From: Rhizobium jaguaris
Lineage (GTDB): Bacteria; Pseudomonadota; Alphaproteobacteria; Rhizobiales; Rhizobiaceae
Assembly: GCF_003627755.1 (NCBI RefSeq)
Contig: NZ_CP032694.1
Span: 301,501-365,500 of the forward strand
Direction of reading: 5' to 3'
DNA: 64,000 nucleotides
Position 1 is the first letter of the stretch; each line of letters begins with the position of its first letter. The position numbers and the translations under genes are program-made. The notes under the pieces are model-generated. The model saw only the letters and a list, made by a program, of their open reading frames with translations. It ran no database searches and was not told the DNA's origin. Below are positions 8,211 to 17,503 of this stretch, in pieces.

Positions 8211-9065
8211 AATGAAGGCGTCGCCTTGTGAAGGCGGAGGTGCTTTTGATATTGCATGGGAGTCAGGGCACGACCATGAACCCGGATAGTTTGGCTTGCG
8301 ACGCGCAATCCAGGCATCAAGCCCTTCCCGCAGATCGGCGGTCGGTGCCATGCGGGCGAATTGTTCGCCCTCGATCAGCAGCCCTTCCGCGATGCTTTGG
8401 TTGATGCCTCGCGTTACCGCCGTCAGAATGCTCGCAACGGCCAGCGGGGAATGAGACAGGATGCGCCGAGCAAGTTCGTGCGCCGCAGGAATCAGATCGT
8501 CTTGCGCAACCACTTGGTTGACGAGGCCGAGTTCGAGGGCGCGCTGCGGCAAGAACGTGTCACCCGTCAAAAGCAGTTCGAGCGCGCGTTTGCGCCCGGC
8601 CAGCCTCGGCAAACGCTGCGTTCCGCCAAAGGTCGGTGGCATTCCTAGATTGATCTCAGGTTTGGCAAACAGGGCACGCTCGCTGGCGATGGCGAGCGGG
8701 ACAGCCTCGGTGATCTCGCAGCCCCCGCCTAAGGCAAGGCCGTTGACGGCTGCGATGATAGGCTTGCGGAACGCTTCTAGTCTCGCTGTCAGCCGCTGCC
8801 CTCGCATGACGAAATCGTGCATTGCGACGTCGGCGCCGCGCGCCACACTTTCGGAGAATTCGTGGATATCGCCGCCGGCCGAGAACGCACGCTCGCCCGC
8901 GCCGGTAAGGATGACCGCCCGGACCGAGCTGTCTATTTCTATAGCGTCAAGGATCGCGAGGAGACGATCTATCAGGGCGTAATTGAGCGCGTTGAGTTTT
9001 TCGGGGCGGTTGAGAGTAAGGGTGGCAATTCCATCGCGACTCTCGATTAGAACAGTGTCGATCAT
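8178..9065 (-). CDS. Enoyl-CoA hydratase/isomerase family protein
   Basis: Crotonase-fold enzyme acting on acyl-CoA (hydration or isomerisation in fatty- or aromatic-acid degradation). 295 residues from ATG 9065, preceded by AAAGGGAA. Oxyanion motif SAGGDI near residue 62-67, both catalytic Glu positions present (GGGCEI about 115; AKPEI about 135), and the usual C-terminal helix. The family normally ends near WIARRKPNYPG; here about 30 Ser/Pro-rich residues follow and overlap the ArsR gene end, suggesting loss of the original stop. Divergent from a TetR gene, its likely regulator. Confidence 0.9.
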   Translation of the reverse strand: MIDTVLIESRDGIATLTLNRPEKLNALNYALIDRLLAILDAIEIDSSVRAVILTGAGERAFSAGGDIHEFSESVARGADVAMHDFVMRGQRLTARLEAFRKPIIAAVNGLALGGGCEITEAVPLAIASERALFAKPEINLGMPPTFGGTQRLPRLAGRKRALELLLTGDTFLPQRALELGLVNQVVAQDDLIPAAHELARRILSHSPLAVASILTAVTRGINQSIAEGLLIEGEQFARMAPTADLREGLDAWIARRKPNYPGSWSCPDSHAISKAPPPSQGDAFISSSSSGDTPS

Positions 9066-9123
9066 TCGATTCCCTTTCCGGCATGCTGCACGCCCGAAGA
9101 GTATGTCGTCAGTTGCTGCTTGT

Positions 9124-9145
9124 GTATATTCACTAGTCGGTATAC
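9124..9145. promoter_or_regulatory. Possible TetR operator in divergent promoter region
   Basis: GTATA (9124-9128) and TATAC (9141-9145) form an inverted repeat with a 12-bp spacer in the 88 bp between the divergent enoyl-CoA hydratase and TetR genes, ending 8 bp before the TetR start. Position and symmetry suit an autoregulatory operator. The arms are short, so this is tentative. Confidence 0.3.
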
Positions 9146-9153
9146 ATAGCCCT

Positions 9154-9741
9154 ATGGACTCACATACGATTTCAACGCGTGAACGCATTATCTCCGCGGC
9201 AGCCAAGCTGTTTTACAACGAGGGGATCAGGAGTGTCAGCGTCGATGCGGTGGCCGAAAAAGCCGGGGTCACGAAGCGCACCCTTTACTATCATTTCTCG
9301 AGCAAGGACGACCTCATAGGGGCTTATCTCGAAGCGCGCGACCAACCCAATCTCGCCCTGTTCAAACGATGGTTTGCGGAAGCTGAGGGCGAGCCGGCAG
9401 ACAAGGTGCAAGGCATCTTTCACAACCTGGCCCGTTCGGCCCGTCATCCGAAATGGAAGGGTTGCGGCTTTCTGCGCACATCGGCGGAACTCGCCAACAT
9501 GCCCGGCCATCCAGCAATGAAAGTCGGAATCGAACACAAGAAGAAAGTCGAGGACTGGCTGCGGGTCGTCCTCGAGGCGGCAGGAATCACGACAGAAGCA
9601 CCGCAACTCGCCCGACAAATCGTACTCCTGCTGGATGGCTCATTCTCCCTCGTTCTGCTGCATCGCGACCCGGCATATATGGAAGCCGCCGGGGAAGCGG
9701 CCCGTTCGCTGATCCTTACAGCGAACGCGAACAAGAAATAG
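9154..9741 (+). CDS. TetR/AcrR-family transcriptional regulator
   Basis: 195-residue repressor. The helix-turn-helix lies at about residues 8-55 ([19 protein letters not shown]), followed by a helical ligand-binding domain with the [11 protein letters not shown] stretch typical of a TetR subgroup controlling acyl-CoA or redox enzymes. ATG 9154 gives the normal N-terminus; the open frame extending back to 8983 overlaps the divergent gene and is not used. Likely controls the adjacent enoyl-CoA hydratase and itself. Confidence 0.9.
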   Translation: MDSHTISTRERIISAAAKLFYNEGIRSVSVDAVAEKAGVTKRTLYYHFSSKDDLIGAYLEARDQPNLALFKRWFAEAEGEPADKVQGIFHNLARSARHPKWKGCGFLRTSAELANMPGHPAMKVGIEHKKKVEDWLRVVLEAAGITTEAPQLARQIVLLLDGSFSLVLLHRDPAYMEAAGEAARSLILTANANKK

Positions 9742-9909
9742 GTCGAGTCCAGTCGTAGTGCGAAAGCTTGGTTCGGAGAGAGCCGGAAAACGTCGGGGAC
9801 AAAGCTGGACGTGCGTCAGTCGGTATCTGGTCACGGCGGAGGCAAGTGCGCAATCGGAGGGGACTTGGTATTACGCCATGGCGTGTAGTCGGCATGGACA
9901 TATGCAAAA

Positions 9910-9999
9910 TGGCGGACAGGGAGGGATTCGAACCCTCGGTACGCTTTCACGTACACACGCGTTCCAGGCGTGCGCCTTAAACCACTCGGCCACCTGTCC
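9910..9999 (-). tRNA. tRNA-Ser (anticodon GGA)
   Basis: On the minus strand the 5' end GGACAGG (9999-9993) pairs with CCTGTCC near the 3' end to form the acceptor stem. The anticodon stem CACGC/GCGTG encloses loop CTGGAAC with anticodon GGA. A long variable arm (GTACG...CGTAC type) and a T-arm with GGTTCGAATCC are present, as expected for a class II serine tRNA. Discriminator G (9913) and an encoded CCA (9912-9910) follow. No integrase or duplicated tRNA end is seen nearby. The flanks 9742-9909 and 10000-10232 hold no gene. Confidence 0.97.
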
Positions 10000-10232
10000 T
10001 TTGGCGTTTCGCAACCGGTCAGGAGGCAAATCGTCGGAACGGCCGCGATATATACCGATGAATTTCTCAGGATCAACCGGAATCTGACAGATTTTTGACT
10101 TCCGGACAGAAAACTCCAGGCCTTTCCTCCATTGCGCTTATCTGGCTCTCAACCTATCTAAAGGGATAGACGGGCAAAGTGCGATTGGCCAGCCGTGTGT
10201 GGCCGACGGGTAATGAGAATTCGGAGAGGTCG

Positions 10233-10550
10233 ATGCGTTTCTTGTTGCGTTTTGCCAGCCTCGTTGCGCTCGTCGTTGCGGTGATCGCCGGCACCATCGA
10301 TTCCATCCAGTCGGTTGCCGCCTCCGCCGTCGTGCTGACCCCGATGGGAGATGCATGGAACGATGTCAGCCCGTCATCGCTTGCCACCATCCAGTCGCTG
10401 ATTTCCTATTACATCCATCCGCAGCTTTATAATCTGGCCGTGCAGTGGCTGCTGTTCCAGCCCGCTTTCGCGGTGTTCCTGGTGATCTCGTTGCTTCTAT
10501 GGATGATTGCCTACAAGAAGCCGCCGGTGGCAGGCCGTTTCAGCGTCTAA
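10233..10550 (+). CDS. Small membrane protein, two transmembrane segments
   Basis: 105 residues from ATG 10233, preceded by CGGAGAGG. A hydrophobic N-terminal helix (about 7-30) and a second near the C-terminus (about 70-95) flank a 40-residue loop, so the protein is probably an inner-membrane hairpin with the loop in the periplasm. Small proteins of this layout are conserved in Rhizobiaceae, but no function is known to me. It stands between the serine tRNA and an AraC regulator on the same strand. Confidence 0.75.
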   Translation: MRFLLRFASLVALVVAVIAGTIDSIQSVAASAVVLTPMGDAWNDVSPSSLATIQSLISYYIHPQLYNLAVQWLLFQPAFAVFLVISLLLWMIAYKKPPVAGRFSV

Positions 10551-10601
10551 GACCACCCGGCCGCTGTAAGAATTCAGTCAACCGGAGACGGGAGCGGGAA
10601 C

Positions 10602-11501
10602 TTGCTAGACGACGGCCTTGGCACCTTCGGCATAAAAGCGGAGCGCCGCAATATCGCTGCGGGCCTTACCTACATACCCGCATCGCCGTTTCACCGTCTT
10701 GGAATTCATATCGGGGCGCCGGTCAATGCCTCATGCCGGTGCGATGGCAGGCAGCATCGTCGCGTCCAGTCGCACGGCGATATCAACATCGTTCCGGCGG
10801 GATTGGATGGCGAGTGGGAGGACGATGCCGATTGCTCCATTCTGCGGCTCTGGATAAGCCCCGCGATCGTGCGCAGCGCGGCGGAAGATATGGAGATCGA
10901 TCCCGACAGCGTGGCAGTCGTTCCCAAATTTCAGCATCGCGATCCAGGCATCGAACATATCGCATTGGCGCTGGAGACGCAGATGAGCATGGACGAACCC
11001 TCCGATCGCCTGTTCGTCGAAAGTCTTGGAAAGGCGCTGGCGGTGCGGCTCATCAATGGGCCTTTCAACCTGACGACCATTGCCGCCAGGCAAAAGCTTT
11101 CATCGAGCCAAAGACGCAGGCTGATCGAGTTCATCGAATCCCATCTCGATCAGGATTTATCGCTGGCACAATTGGCTGGCGTGGCGTCCATCAGCGCATC
11201 GCACCTTAAGGTGCTGTTTCGCCGCTCGTTCGGCATGCCGGTTCATCAATATGTGATTCGCTGCAGGGTGGAGCGGGCCAGAAGCCTGCTTGTTTTGGGA
11301 GAGCTGCCGATCAGCCAGATTGCCCTGGCCTCCGGTTTTGCTCATCAGAGCCACATGGCGCAGGCGATGAAGCGCATTCTCGGTGTGACACCGGCCAGCA
11401 TCGCCCGGATGAAGGCAATAGCCTCTCTACAGGCGGAAAACCGATCATTCATCGCCCGTTTTTGTTCTTCATCATCCGATCCTGTGCGACAGGACGTCTA
11501 A
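10602..11501 (+). CDS. AraC-family transcriptional regulator
   Basis: 299 residues. The C-terminal double helix-turn-helix spans about residues 175-275 (LSLAQLAGVASISASHLKVL, then ISQIALASGFAHQSHMAQA with the closing GVTPA). The N-terminal 160 residues form a divergent cupin-like effector domain. The start appears to be TTG 10602 after GGGAGCGGGAAC; no ATG fits the full domain. The NmrA-like gene starts 48 bp downstream on the same strand, so the pair may be co-transcribed or the regulator may control it. Effector unknown. Confidence 0.9.
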   Translation: MLDDGLGTFGIKAERRNIAAGLTYIPASPFHRLGIHIGAPVNASCRCDGRQHRRVQSHGDINIVPAGLDGEWEDDADCSILRLWISPAIVRSAAEDMEIDPDSVAVVPKFQHRDPGIEHIALALETQMSMDEPSDRLFVESLGKALAVRLINGPFNLTTIAARQKLSSSQRRRLIEFIESHLDQDLSLAQLAGVASISASHLKVLFRRSFGMPVHQYVIRCRVERARSLLVLGELPISQIALASGFAHQSHMAQAMKRILGVTPASIARMKAIASLQAENRSFIARFCSSSSDPVRQDV

Positions 11502-11548
11502 AAACGGCATGTTCTATGTCCGCGATGAAACCTTCGAGGATGCGAGTG

Positions 11549-12424
11549 ATGTTCGTTGTTTTAGGTGCGACTGGAAAAATTGGACGGGCAACGATCGGCG
11601 AGCTCCGCCGCCAGGGCGCACCGGTAAGAGCCATCGTTCGAGGCCCAAATAGTGCTGATGATCTCAGCGCCATGGGTTGTGATGTCCGTGTCGCGGACAT
11701 TCACGACGGTGAGGCTCTCGGTGAAAGCATGAGAGGCGCCACCGCCGTACAGATCATCTGCCCTACAAGCATTCGGGCGGACGATGCGGCCGCCGAGATG
11801 AGAAACAGCATAAGAACAATCGTCGATGCGCTCGACCGGAACCGACCGAGCTCCGTTCTGGCAATCTCCGACTATGGCGCGCATCTGGCGTCCGACACGG
11901 GCATCACGCTGACTTTCCATCATCTGGAGTCCGAACTGAAAAAGCTTCCCGCCGCTCTGACCTTCCTGCGCTCCGCCGAGCACATGGAGAATTGGAGCCG
12001 CCTGATCGGACGCGCGGTCGAGACCGGCGTGCTCCCAAGCCTGCATCATCCGGTAACCAAACTATTTCCCACAGTTTCGGCTCCCGATGTCGGCGTCATT
12101 GCGGGCGAATTGCTGTTGTCCGGTGCCCGCGCACCTGTCAGCATCATCCATGCGGAGGGGCCAGATCGCTACAGCGTCGAGGACGTCGCGCGGACTGCTG
12201 GAGAACTCGTCGGGCGAAAAATTACCGCGAGGGAGATGTCTCGCCCGGACTGGATCCCTGCGCTGGTTCGAGGAGGGCTTAGCGCAAGTTATGCTGAACT
12301 GGTTGCCGCGATGTATGATGCCCATAATGTCGGGCGGATCGATGTGGAACCGGGCGTTGGAGACATAAGACAAGGCCGAACCAGTCTGCGTGAGGTTCTG
12401 GCTTCGATAACGAAAACGTCTTGA
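11549..12424 (+). CDS. NmrA/QorB-like NAD(P)-binding protein
   Basis: 291 residues of an atypical SDR. The glycine motif GATGKIG at residues 6-12 begins the Rossmann fold; the catalytic Tyr-Lys pair of classical SDRs is not evident, as usual for NmrA-type proteins. Such proteins act as NAD(P)H-quinone reductases or as redox sensors. ATG 11549 has GAGG at suitable distance; ATG 11540 lies too close to it. Follows the AraC-family gene. Substrate not predictable. Confidence 0.85.
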   Translation: MFVVLGATGKIGRATIGELRRQGAPVRAIVRGPNSADDLSAMGCDVRVADIHDGEALGESMRGATAVQIICPTSIRADDAAAEMRNSIRTIVDALDRNRPSSVLAISDYGAHLASDTGITLTFHHLESELKKLPAALTFLRSAEHMENWSRLIGRAVETGVLPSLHHPVTKLFPTVSAPDVGVIAGELLLSGARAPVSIIHAEGPDRYSVEDVARTAGELVGRKITAREMSRPDWIPALVRGGLSASYAELVAAMYDAHNVGRIDVEPGVGDIRQGRTSLREVLASITKTS

Positions 12425-12819
12425 CGTGAAGGACGGTGTCTCGGCCCAACGAGCTAAAATCAGGCGATCACGCCTGTTTTGGACAATCGCTTTGATATAG
12501 GTCACGAGACTATCGAGGCAACTGATTGCAAGCATGGCACGAGCTCAGCCCGATCTCCGCGATACCGGCTATCGTCCCTTGGTTGACTAATAAAATCGCA
12601 GCCTAAGGGCTAAAATGTTCAAAAATCAGCTCCTTTGGGCGGGTTTTTGGCAATTCCCACAAATCTTTACCAACTGAAAAATTTCTCGTGAATTTTTCGT
12701 GCAGCCATGCAAGGATGCACGCAGCTTGGCCTCGGGGGAGGCCGGCGGTTCCGCAGACATGTCCGGTCAACGGGCTTGCGGGAGGACCCAACAAGATAGC
12801 AACAACAGGGCTGCACCTC
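12425..12819. other. 395-bp intergenic region before the nucleoside operon
   Basis: No gene is supported here. It should contain the promoter and leader of the nucleoside uptake operon. A weak hairpin (CAGGCG-ATCA-CGCCTG then TTTT, 12461-12480) follows the NmrA-like gene and may terminate it. The stretch 12660-12700 has A/T-rich, repetitive AATTT-TCGTG elements (twice around 12679-12700) that could be operator-like. I see no match to a known purine riboswitch aptamer. Confidence 0.6.
12461..12480 (+). terminator. Weak candidate terminator after NmrA-like gene
   Basis: Six-base-pair stem CAGGCG/CGCCTG with loop ATCA, followed by TTTT, 37 bp after the stop codon. Short stem and short U-run, so only a moderate candidate. 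Confidence 0.4.
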
Positions 12820-13815
12820 ATGAAAAAATCCCTTTTGACCCTTTTCGCCTTGGCTGCCATGTCGGCAACGGCGCTTGCGGCCGACATCAAGCCGGCGATC
12901 GTTTATGGCACCGGCGGCAAGTTCGACAAGTCCTTCAACGAAGCAGCCTTTAACGGCGCCGAGAAGTTCAAGAAGGAAACCGGCGTTGCCTATCGCGACT
13001 TCGAGCCGACGGGTGACACCCAGGGTGAACAGGCGCTGCGCAACTTCGCCAGCAAGGGCTTCAATCCGGTCATCGCCGTCTCCTTCGCCTGGACGTCTGC
13101 TCTTCAGAAGGTTGCAGCCGAATATCCGAAGACCCAGTTCGTCCTGATCGACGACAGCCTCGATCTGCCGAACGTCCGCTCAGTCAAGTTCAAGGAAAAC
13201 GAAGGCTCCTACCTGGCCGGCGTCATGGCTGCACTGGCTTCCAAGAGCGGCAAGGTCGGTTTCGTCGGCGGCATGGACATTCCGCTGATCCGCAAGTTCG
13301 AATGTGGTTATGAGCAGGGCGCCCGCGCCACCAATCCGAAGATCGAAGTTTTCCAGAACATGACCGGCACGACCGGTGCTGCCTGGAACGACCCGGTTCG
13401 TGGCGGCGAGCTAACCAAGAACCAGATCGACCAGGGCGCTGACGTTGTTTACGCGGCTGCCGGCGCCACCGGCCTCGGTGTGCTGCAGACGGCTGCAGAT
13501 AACAAGAAGCTGTCGATCGGCGTCGATAGCAACCAGAACTACCTGCATCCGGGTTCGGTTCTGACCTCCGTCGTCAAGCGCGTCGATCTCGCCGTTTACA
13601 ACGCCTTCACTGACGCCAAGAACGGCAAGTTCACCGCCGGCACACAGGAACTCGGCCTCAAGGAAGAGGGCGTCGGCGTTGCCATGGACGAACACAACAA
13701 GCCGCTCGTCACGCCGGATATGAAGGCTGCCGTCGACAAGGCAACCGCCGACATCATTGGCGGCACGATCAAGGTCCACGATTACACGACCGACAACGCC
13801 TGCCCGAAGAGCTGA
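12820..13815 (+). CDS. BMP-family nucleoside ABC transporter substrate-binding protein
   Basis: Periplasmic binding protein of the basic membrane protein (BMP/PnrA) family, which captures purine or other nucleosides. 331 residues; residues 1-21 are a signal peptide ending ALA-AD with no lipobox Cys, so it is a soluble periplasmic form. Typical stretches include GGKFDKSFNEAAFNGAEKF near residue 29 and GSYLAGVMAAL and GFVGGMDIPLI in the central part. ATG 12820 is chosen from the signal peptide; the frame is open further upstream to 12688. First gene of the nucleoside import/salvage operon, separated from the ATPase by a strong hairpin, consistent with binding protein being made in excess. Confidence 0.93.
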   Translation: MKKSLLTLFALAAMSATALAADIKPAIVYGTGGKFDKSFNEAAFNGAEKFKKETGVAYRDFEPTGDTQGEQALRNFASKGFNPVIAVSFAWTSALQKVAAEYPKTQFVLIDDSLDLPNVRSVKFKENEGSYLAGVMAALASKSGKVGFVGGMDIPLIRKFECGYEQGARATNPKIEVFQNMTGTTGAAWNDPVRGGELTKNQIDQGADVVYAAAGATGLGVLQTAADNKKLSIGVDSNQNYLHPGSVLTSVVKRVDLAVYNAFTDAKNGKFTAGTQELGLKEEGVGVAMDEHNKPLVTPDMKAAVDKATADIIGGTIKVHDYTTDNACPKS

Positions 13816-13825
13816 TATGAAATAA

Positions 13826-13865
13826 GGGCGTATGACGTATCGAAAACGTCATACGCCCTTTTCTT
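13826..13865 (+). terminator. Strong intrinsic terminator or attenuator between binding protein and ATPase genes
   Basis: GGGCGTATGACGT (13826-13838) and ACGTCATACGCCC (13846-13858) form a perfect 13-bp stem with a 7-base loop, followed by TTTTCTT. It lies 10 bp after the binding-protein stop and 38 bp before the ATPase start on the same strand. Partial termination here would set a high ratio of binding protein to membrane components. Confidence 0.88.
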
Positions 13866-13895
13866 ATCCGGAAGTCTGATTTCTGGAGCTGCGTA

Positions 13896-15407
13896 GTGAG
13901 CCAAGCGCCTGCCATCGAACTCGTGGGCATCGACAAGAAGTTCGGTGCTGTCCACGCCAATAAAGACATCAACCTGACCGTTTCCAAGGGCTCGATCCAC
14001 GGAATCATCGGTGAGAACGGTGCCGGAAAATCGACTCTGATGTCGATCATCTACGGTTTTTATCATGCCGACAGCGGCGAAATCCGCATCAATGGCAATC
14101 CTATCGCCATCCGGGACAGTCAGACGGCCATCGCCGCCGGCATCGGCATGGTGCACCAGCACTTCATGCTGGTTGACAATTTTTCCGTACTGGAAAACGT
14201 GATGCTGGGCGCAGAGGGCGGCGCGATATTGGCGAAGGGCGTAGCCGCTGTTCGCGCCGAACTCAGACGGCTGGAGAAGGATTACGGCCTGGACGTCGAT
14301 CCGGACGCCCTGATCGAGGAGCTTCCCGTCGGTCAGCAGCAGCGTGTCGAGATCCTGAAGGCCATGTATCGTGGCGCCGATATTCTCATCCTCGATGAGC
14401 CGACCGGCGTTTTGACGCCAGCCGAAGCCGACAATCTGTTCCGGATTCTCCGCGTGTTGCGCGACCAGGGCAAGACCATCATCCTCATCACCCATAAGCT
14501 GCGTGAAATCATGGCGATCACCGATACGGTGTCGGTCATGCGCCGCGGTGAAATGGTGGCCACCCGCAAGACGGCGGAAACCACTGTCGAAGAGCTTGCC
14601 GAACTCATGGTCGGCCGCCGCGTGCTGCTGCGCGTCGAAAAAGGCTCTGCCCATCCCGGGGAGGTCGTTCTCTCCGTACGCAATCTGACCGTCAAGGACA
14701 GCCGCGGCGTCACCATGGTCGACAATGTTTCCTTCGACGTCCGCGCCGGCGAGATCGTTGGTATCGCAGGCGTCGCGGGTAATGGTCAGTCGGAACTATT
14801 GGAGGCGATCGCCGGCATCCGCAACCCGGCCTCCGGCGAAATCCGTCTGCATGGCGAGCCGATCGGCACCGCCGATCCGGCAGCCCTGCGTGACCTCGGC
14901 CTCGCCCATATTCCGGAAGACCGCCATCACATGGGCCTCGTCCTCAAGTTTGAGGAATATGAAAATTCTGTGCTCGGCTACCACCGTGATGTGAAATACG
15001 GCAGGGCCGGCATGCTCGATCTCGACGCCATGCGCAAGGATGCGATCGAAAAGATCGAGAAATACGACATCCGCCCGCCGAACGCCCGGCTGAAGACCGC
15101 CAATTTCTCCGGCGGCAACCAGCAGAAGATCGTCGTCGCCCGCGAGATTGAACGCGATCCGAGGGCTCTGCTGATCGGCCAGCCGACGCGCGGCGTCGAC
15201 ATCGGCGCCATCGAGTTCATCCATCGCCGCATCATCGAGATGCGCGACGCCGGCAAGGCGATCCTGCTGGTGTCCGTGGAGCTGGATGAAATCCGCGCGC
15301 TTTCGGACCGCATCCTCGTCATGTTCGCCGGCCACATTGTCGGCGAGAAAACGGCTGACGCCGGTGAACAGACACTCGGCCTGATGATGGCCGGCATTGC
15401 CGCATGA
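13896..15407 (+). CDS. Nucleoside ABC transporter ATP-binding protein (duplicated ABC)
   Basis: Cytoplasmic ATPase driving nucleoside import; 503 residues with two fused ABC domains as in sugar/nucleoside CUT2-like importers. Domain 1: Walker A GENGAGKST (about 44-52), signature LPVGQQQRVEI, Walker B ILILDEPT. Domain 2: degenerate Walker A GVAGNGQSE and signature FSGGNQQKIV, with Walker B region ending GQPTRGVD, the normal degenerate form of this family. GTG start at 13896 preceded by CTGGAG. Followed after 7 bp by the first permease. Confidence 0.95.
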   Translation: MSQAPAIELVGIDKKFGAVHANKDINLTVSKGSIHGIIGENGAGKSTLMSIIYGFYHADSGEIRINGNPIAIRDSQTAIAAGIGMVHQHFMLVDNFSVLENVMLGAEGGAILAKGVAAVRAELRRLEKDYGLDVDPDALIEELPVGQQQRVEILKAMYRGADILILDEPTGVLTPAEADNLFRILRVLRDQGKTIILITHKLREIMAITDTVSVMRRGEMVATRKTAETTVEELAELMVGRRVLLRVEKGSAHPGEVVLSVRNLTVKDSRGVTMVDNVSFDVRAGEIVGIAGVAGNGQSELLEAIAGIRNPASGEIRLHGEPIGTADPAALRDLGLAHIPEDRHHMGLVLKFEEYENSVLGYHRDVKYGRAGMLDLDAMRKDAIEKIEKYDIRPPNARLKTANFSGGNQQKIVVAREIERDPRALLIGQPTRGVDIGAIEFIHRRIIEMRDAGKAILLVSVELDEIRALSDRILVMFAGHIVGEKTADAGEQTLGLMMAGIAA

Positions 15408-15414
15408 GGCCTTG

Positions 15415-16518
15415 ATGAGCACTGCTTCCGTTTCGCTCCCCAATTGGATCACTTATGGTCTGATCCCCGTTCTCAATCTTGTCATCGCCTTTCTGATCTC
15501 CGGTCTCGTCGTTTGGTTCATCGGCGAGAGTCCGCTCGATGCGTTGAACCTGCTCCTGCAGGGCGCACTCGGCAGTGGCGAAGGCATCGGCTTTACGCTG
15601 TACTATGCCACAAGCTTCATTTTCACCGGCCTATCGGTCGCCGTCGCCATTCATGCCGGCCTGTTCAACATCGGCTCGGAAGGCCAGGCCTATGTCGGCG
15701 GTCTCGGCTGTGCTCTTGCGGCGCTGACGCTCGACAGATACGTGCCCTGGTATGTGACGATGCCCTTCGCCGTCGTCGGCTCGGCCATCTTCGGCGCACT
15801 TTGGGCCCTCATTCCCGCGTGGTTGCAGGCAAAGCGCGGCAGCCACGTCGTCATCACCACCATCATGTTCAATTTCATTGCCTCCGCGATGATGAATTTC
15901 ATCCTGGTGCATGTGCTGATCGTGCCGGGTAAGATGGCGCCGGAAACCCGCACTTTCCTCGAGGGCGGCCAGTTGCCGAAGCTCGATTGGCTGATGGGCA
16001 TCTTCGGTTCGACCATCGGCGCGGCGCCGCTTAACGTGTCCTTCCTGATCGCGCTGGTCATGTGTTTTCTCGTCTGGGTGCTCGTCTGGCGCACCAAGCT
16101 CGGCTATGAAATGCGCACGCTCGGTCTTAGTCCGACGGCCGCCGTTTATGCCGGCATTCCCTATGCCCGCACGGTCATCATCGCCATGCTCATTTCCGGC
16201 GGTCTCGCCGGCATGATGGCGCTCAATCCGGTCATGGGTTCATCGGCGCGCCTGCAGGTCGAATTCGTGCTCGGCGCCGGTTTCGTCGGCATCGCCGTGT
16301 CGCTGATGGGCCGTAACCATCCCGTCGGCATCATTCTGGCGGCGATCCTGTTCGGTATTCTCTATCAGGGTGGCGATGCGCTTTCCTTCGACATGCCGAA
16401 TATCACGCGTGACATGATCGTGGTGATCCAGGGACTGGTCATCCTGTTCGCCGGCGCTCTCGAATATATGTTCCGGCCCGCAATGGTGCGCGTCTATCAA
16501 AAATTCGCCAGGACGTGA
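15415..16518 (+). CDS. Nucleoside ABC transporter permease 1
   Basis: Inner-membrane permease of the BPD_transp_2 type, 367 residues with about nine to ten hydrophobic helices. The stretch HAGLFNIGSEGQAYVGG is the family hallmark (FNIG.EGQ). ATG 15415 with GAGG upstream; starts 7 bp after the ATPase gene and is followed 10 bp later by the second permease, so all form one unit. Forms a heterodimer channel with permease 2. Nucleoside specificity is inferred from the BMP binding protein and downstream salvage genes. Confidence 0.93.
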   Translation: MSTASVSLPNWITYGLIPVLNLVIAFLISGLVVWFIGESPLDALNLLLQGALGSGEGIGFTLYYATSFIFTGLSVAVAIHAGLFNIGSEGQAYVGGLGCALAALTLDRYVPWYVTMPFAVVGSAIFGALWALIPAWLQAKRGSHVVITTIMFNFIASAMMNFILVHVLIVPGKMAPETRTFLEGGQLPKLDWLMGIFGSTIGAAPLNVSFLIALVMCFLVWVLVWRTKLGYEMRTLGLSPTAAVYAGIPYARTVIIAMLISGGLAGMMALNPVMGSSARLQVEFVLGAGFVGIAVSLMGRNHPVGIILAAILFGILYQGGDALSFDMPNITRDMIVVIQGLVILFAGALEYMFRPAMVRVYQKFART

Positions 16519-16528
16519 GGATCGGACG

Positions 16529-17500
16529 ATGGAATATTATGATCTTCTCATCAGCATACTTGGCTCGACCATCCGCCTGTCGATTCCGCTGATCTTCACC
16601 GCACTCGCCGGCCTGTTTTCCGAGCGTGCTGGCATTTTCGACATCGGTCTCGAAGGCAAAATGCTGGCGTCCGCCTTCGCCGCCGCCTGTGTCGCCTCCG
16701 TCTCCGGTTCGGCCTGGGCCGGGCTTGGTGCCGGTATCGTCACATCGGTGGCGTTCGGCCTGCTGCATGGCTTCACCTCGATCACCAATCGCGGCAACCA
16801 GATCGTCTCCGGCGTTGCGATCAACTTCCTGACGGCCGGCCTGACCATCGTGCTCGGCCAGGCATGGTTCGGCCAGGGCGGCCGCACGCCGACGCTGCCG
16901 GCCGAGGCACGCTTCGCTTCGATCACCTTGCCGGGCGCCGACGCCATCCGTAACGTGCCCTTCATCGGGCCGCTCTATGCCAATGTCATCTCCGGCAACA
17001 ATATTCTGACCTATCTCGCCTTTCTCACGGTGCCGATTTCCTGGTGGATCCTCTATCGCACCCGTTTTGGCCTGCGCCTGCGCGCCGTCGGCGAAAACCC
17101 GGGCGCCGTCGATACGGCCGGCATCTCCGTCGAGTGGCTGCGGTATCGGTCGCTGATCGTGGCGGGCATTCTCTGCGGCTTCTCCGGCACCTATCTTGCC
17201 ATCGCCCAGTCGGCCTCCTTCATCAACAACATGTCGGCGGGCAAGGGCTATATCGCGCTTGCGGCGCTGATCTTCGCCAAGTGGAAGCCGGTGCCTGTCA
17301 TGTTCACCTGCCTGCTCTTCGGCTTCCTCGATGCTTTCGCCAATTTCATGCAGGGCAAGGCAGTGCCTGGCATCGGCGAAGTGCCGGTACAGATTTTCCA
17401 GGCGCTGCCCTATATTCTGACCTGCATCCTGCTTGCAGGCTTTATCGGCGTCGCCAAACCGCCAAAGGCGGGCGGCGTGCCCTACACCAAGGAGCGCTGA
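16529..17500 (+). CDS. Nucleoside ABC transporter permease 2
   Basis: 323-residue inner-membrane permease partner. The motif ERAGIFDIGLEGKML near residues 31-45 corresponds to the FNIG-EGQ element of permease 1, and about eight or nine hydrophobic segments follow. ATG 16529 follows GAGGATCGG. cdd starts 3 bp after its stop, tying import directly to deamination of cytidine. Confidence 0.93.
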   Translation: MEYYDLLISILGSTIRLSIPLIFTALAGLFSERAGIFDIGLEGKMLASAFAAACVASVSGSAWAGLGAGIVTSVAFGLLHGFTSITNRGNQIVSGVAINFLTAGLTIVLGQAWFGQGGRTPTLPAEARFASITLPGADAIRNVPFIGPLYANVISGNNILTYLAFLTVPISWWILYRTRFGLRLRAVGENPGAVDTAGISVEWLRYRSLIVAGILCGFSGTYLAIAQSASFINNMSAGKGYIALAALIFAKWKPVPVMFTCLLFGFLDAFANFMQGKAVPGIGEVPVQIFQALPYILTCILLAGFIGVAKPPKAGGVPYTKER

Positions 17501-17503
17501 TCC

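Noticed and set aside
9910-9999. tRNA-Ser as a genomic island insertion point
   Set aside because: No integrase, no repeated tRNA 3' end and no composition change within several kb on either side.
12640-12819. Possible purine riboswitch in the leader of the nucleoside operon
   Set aside because: The conserved three-way-junction core of purine aptamers is not visible; only A/T-rich repeats and no clear expression platform.
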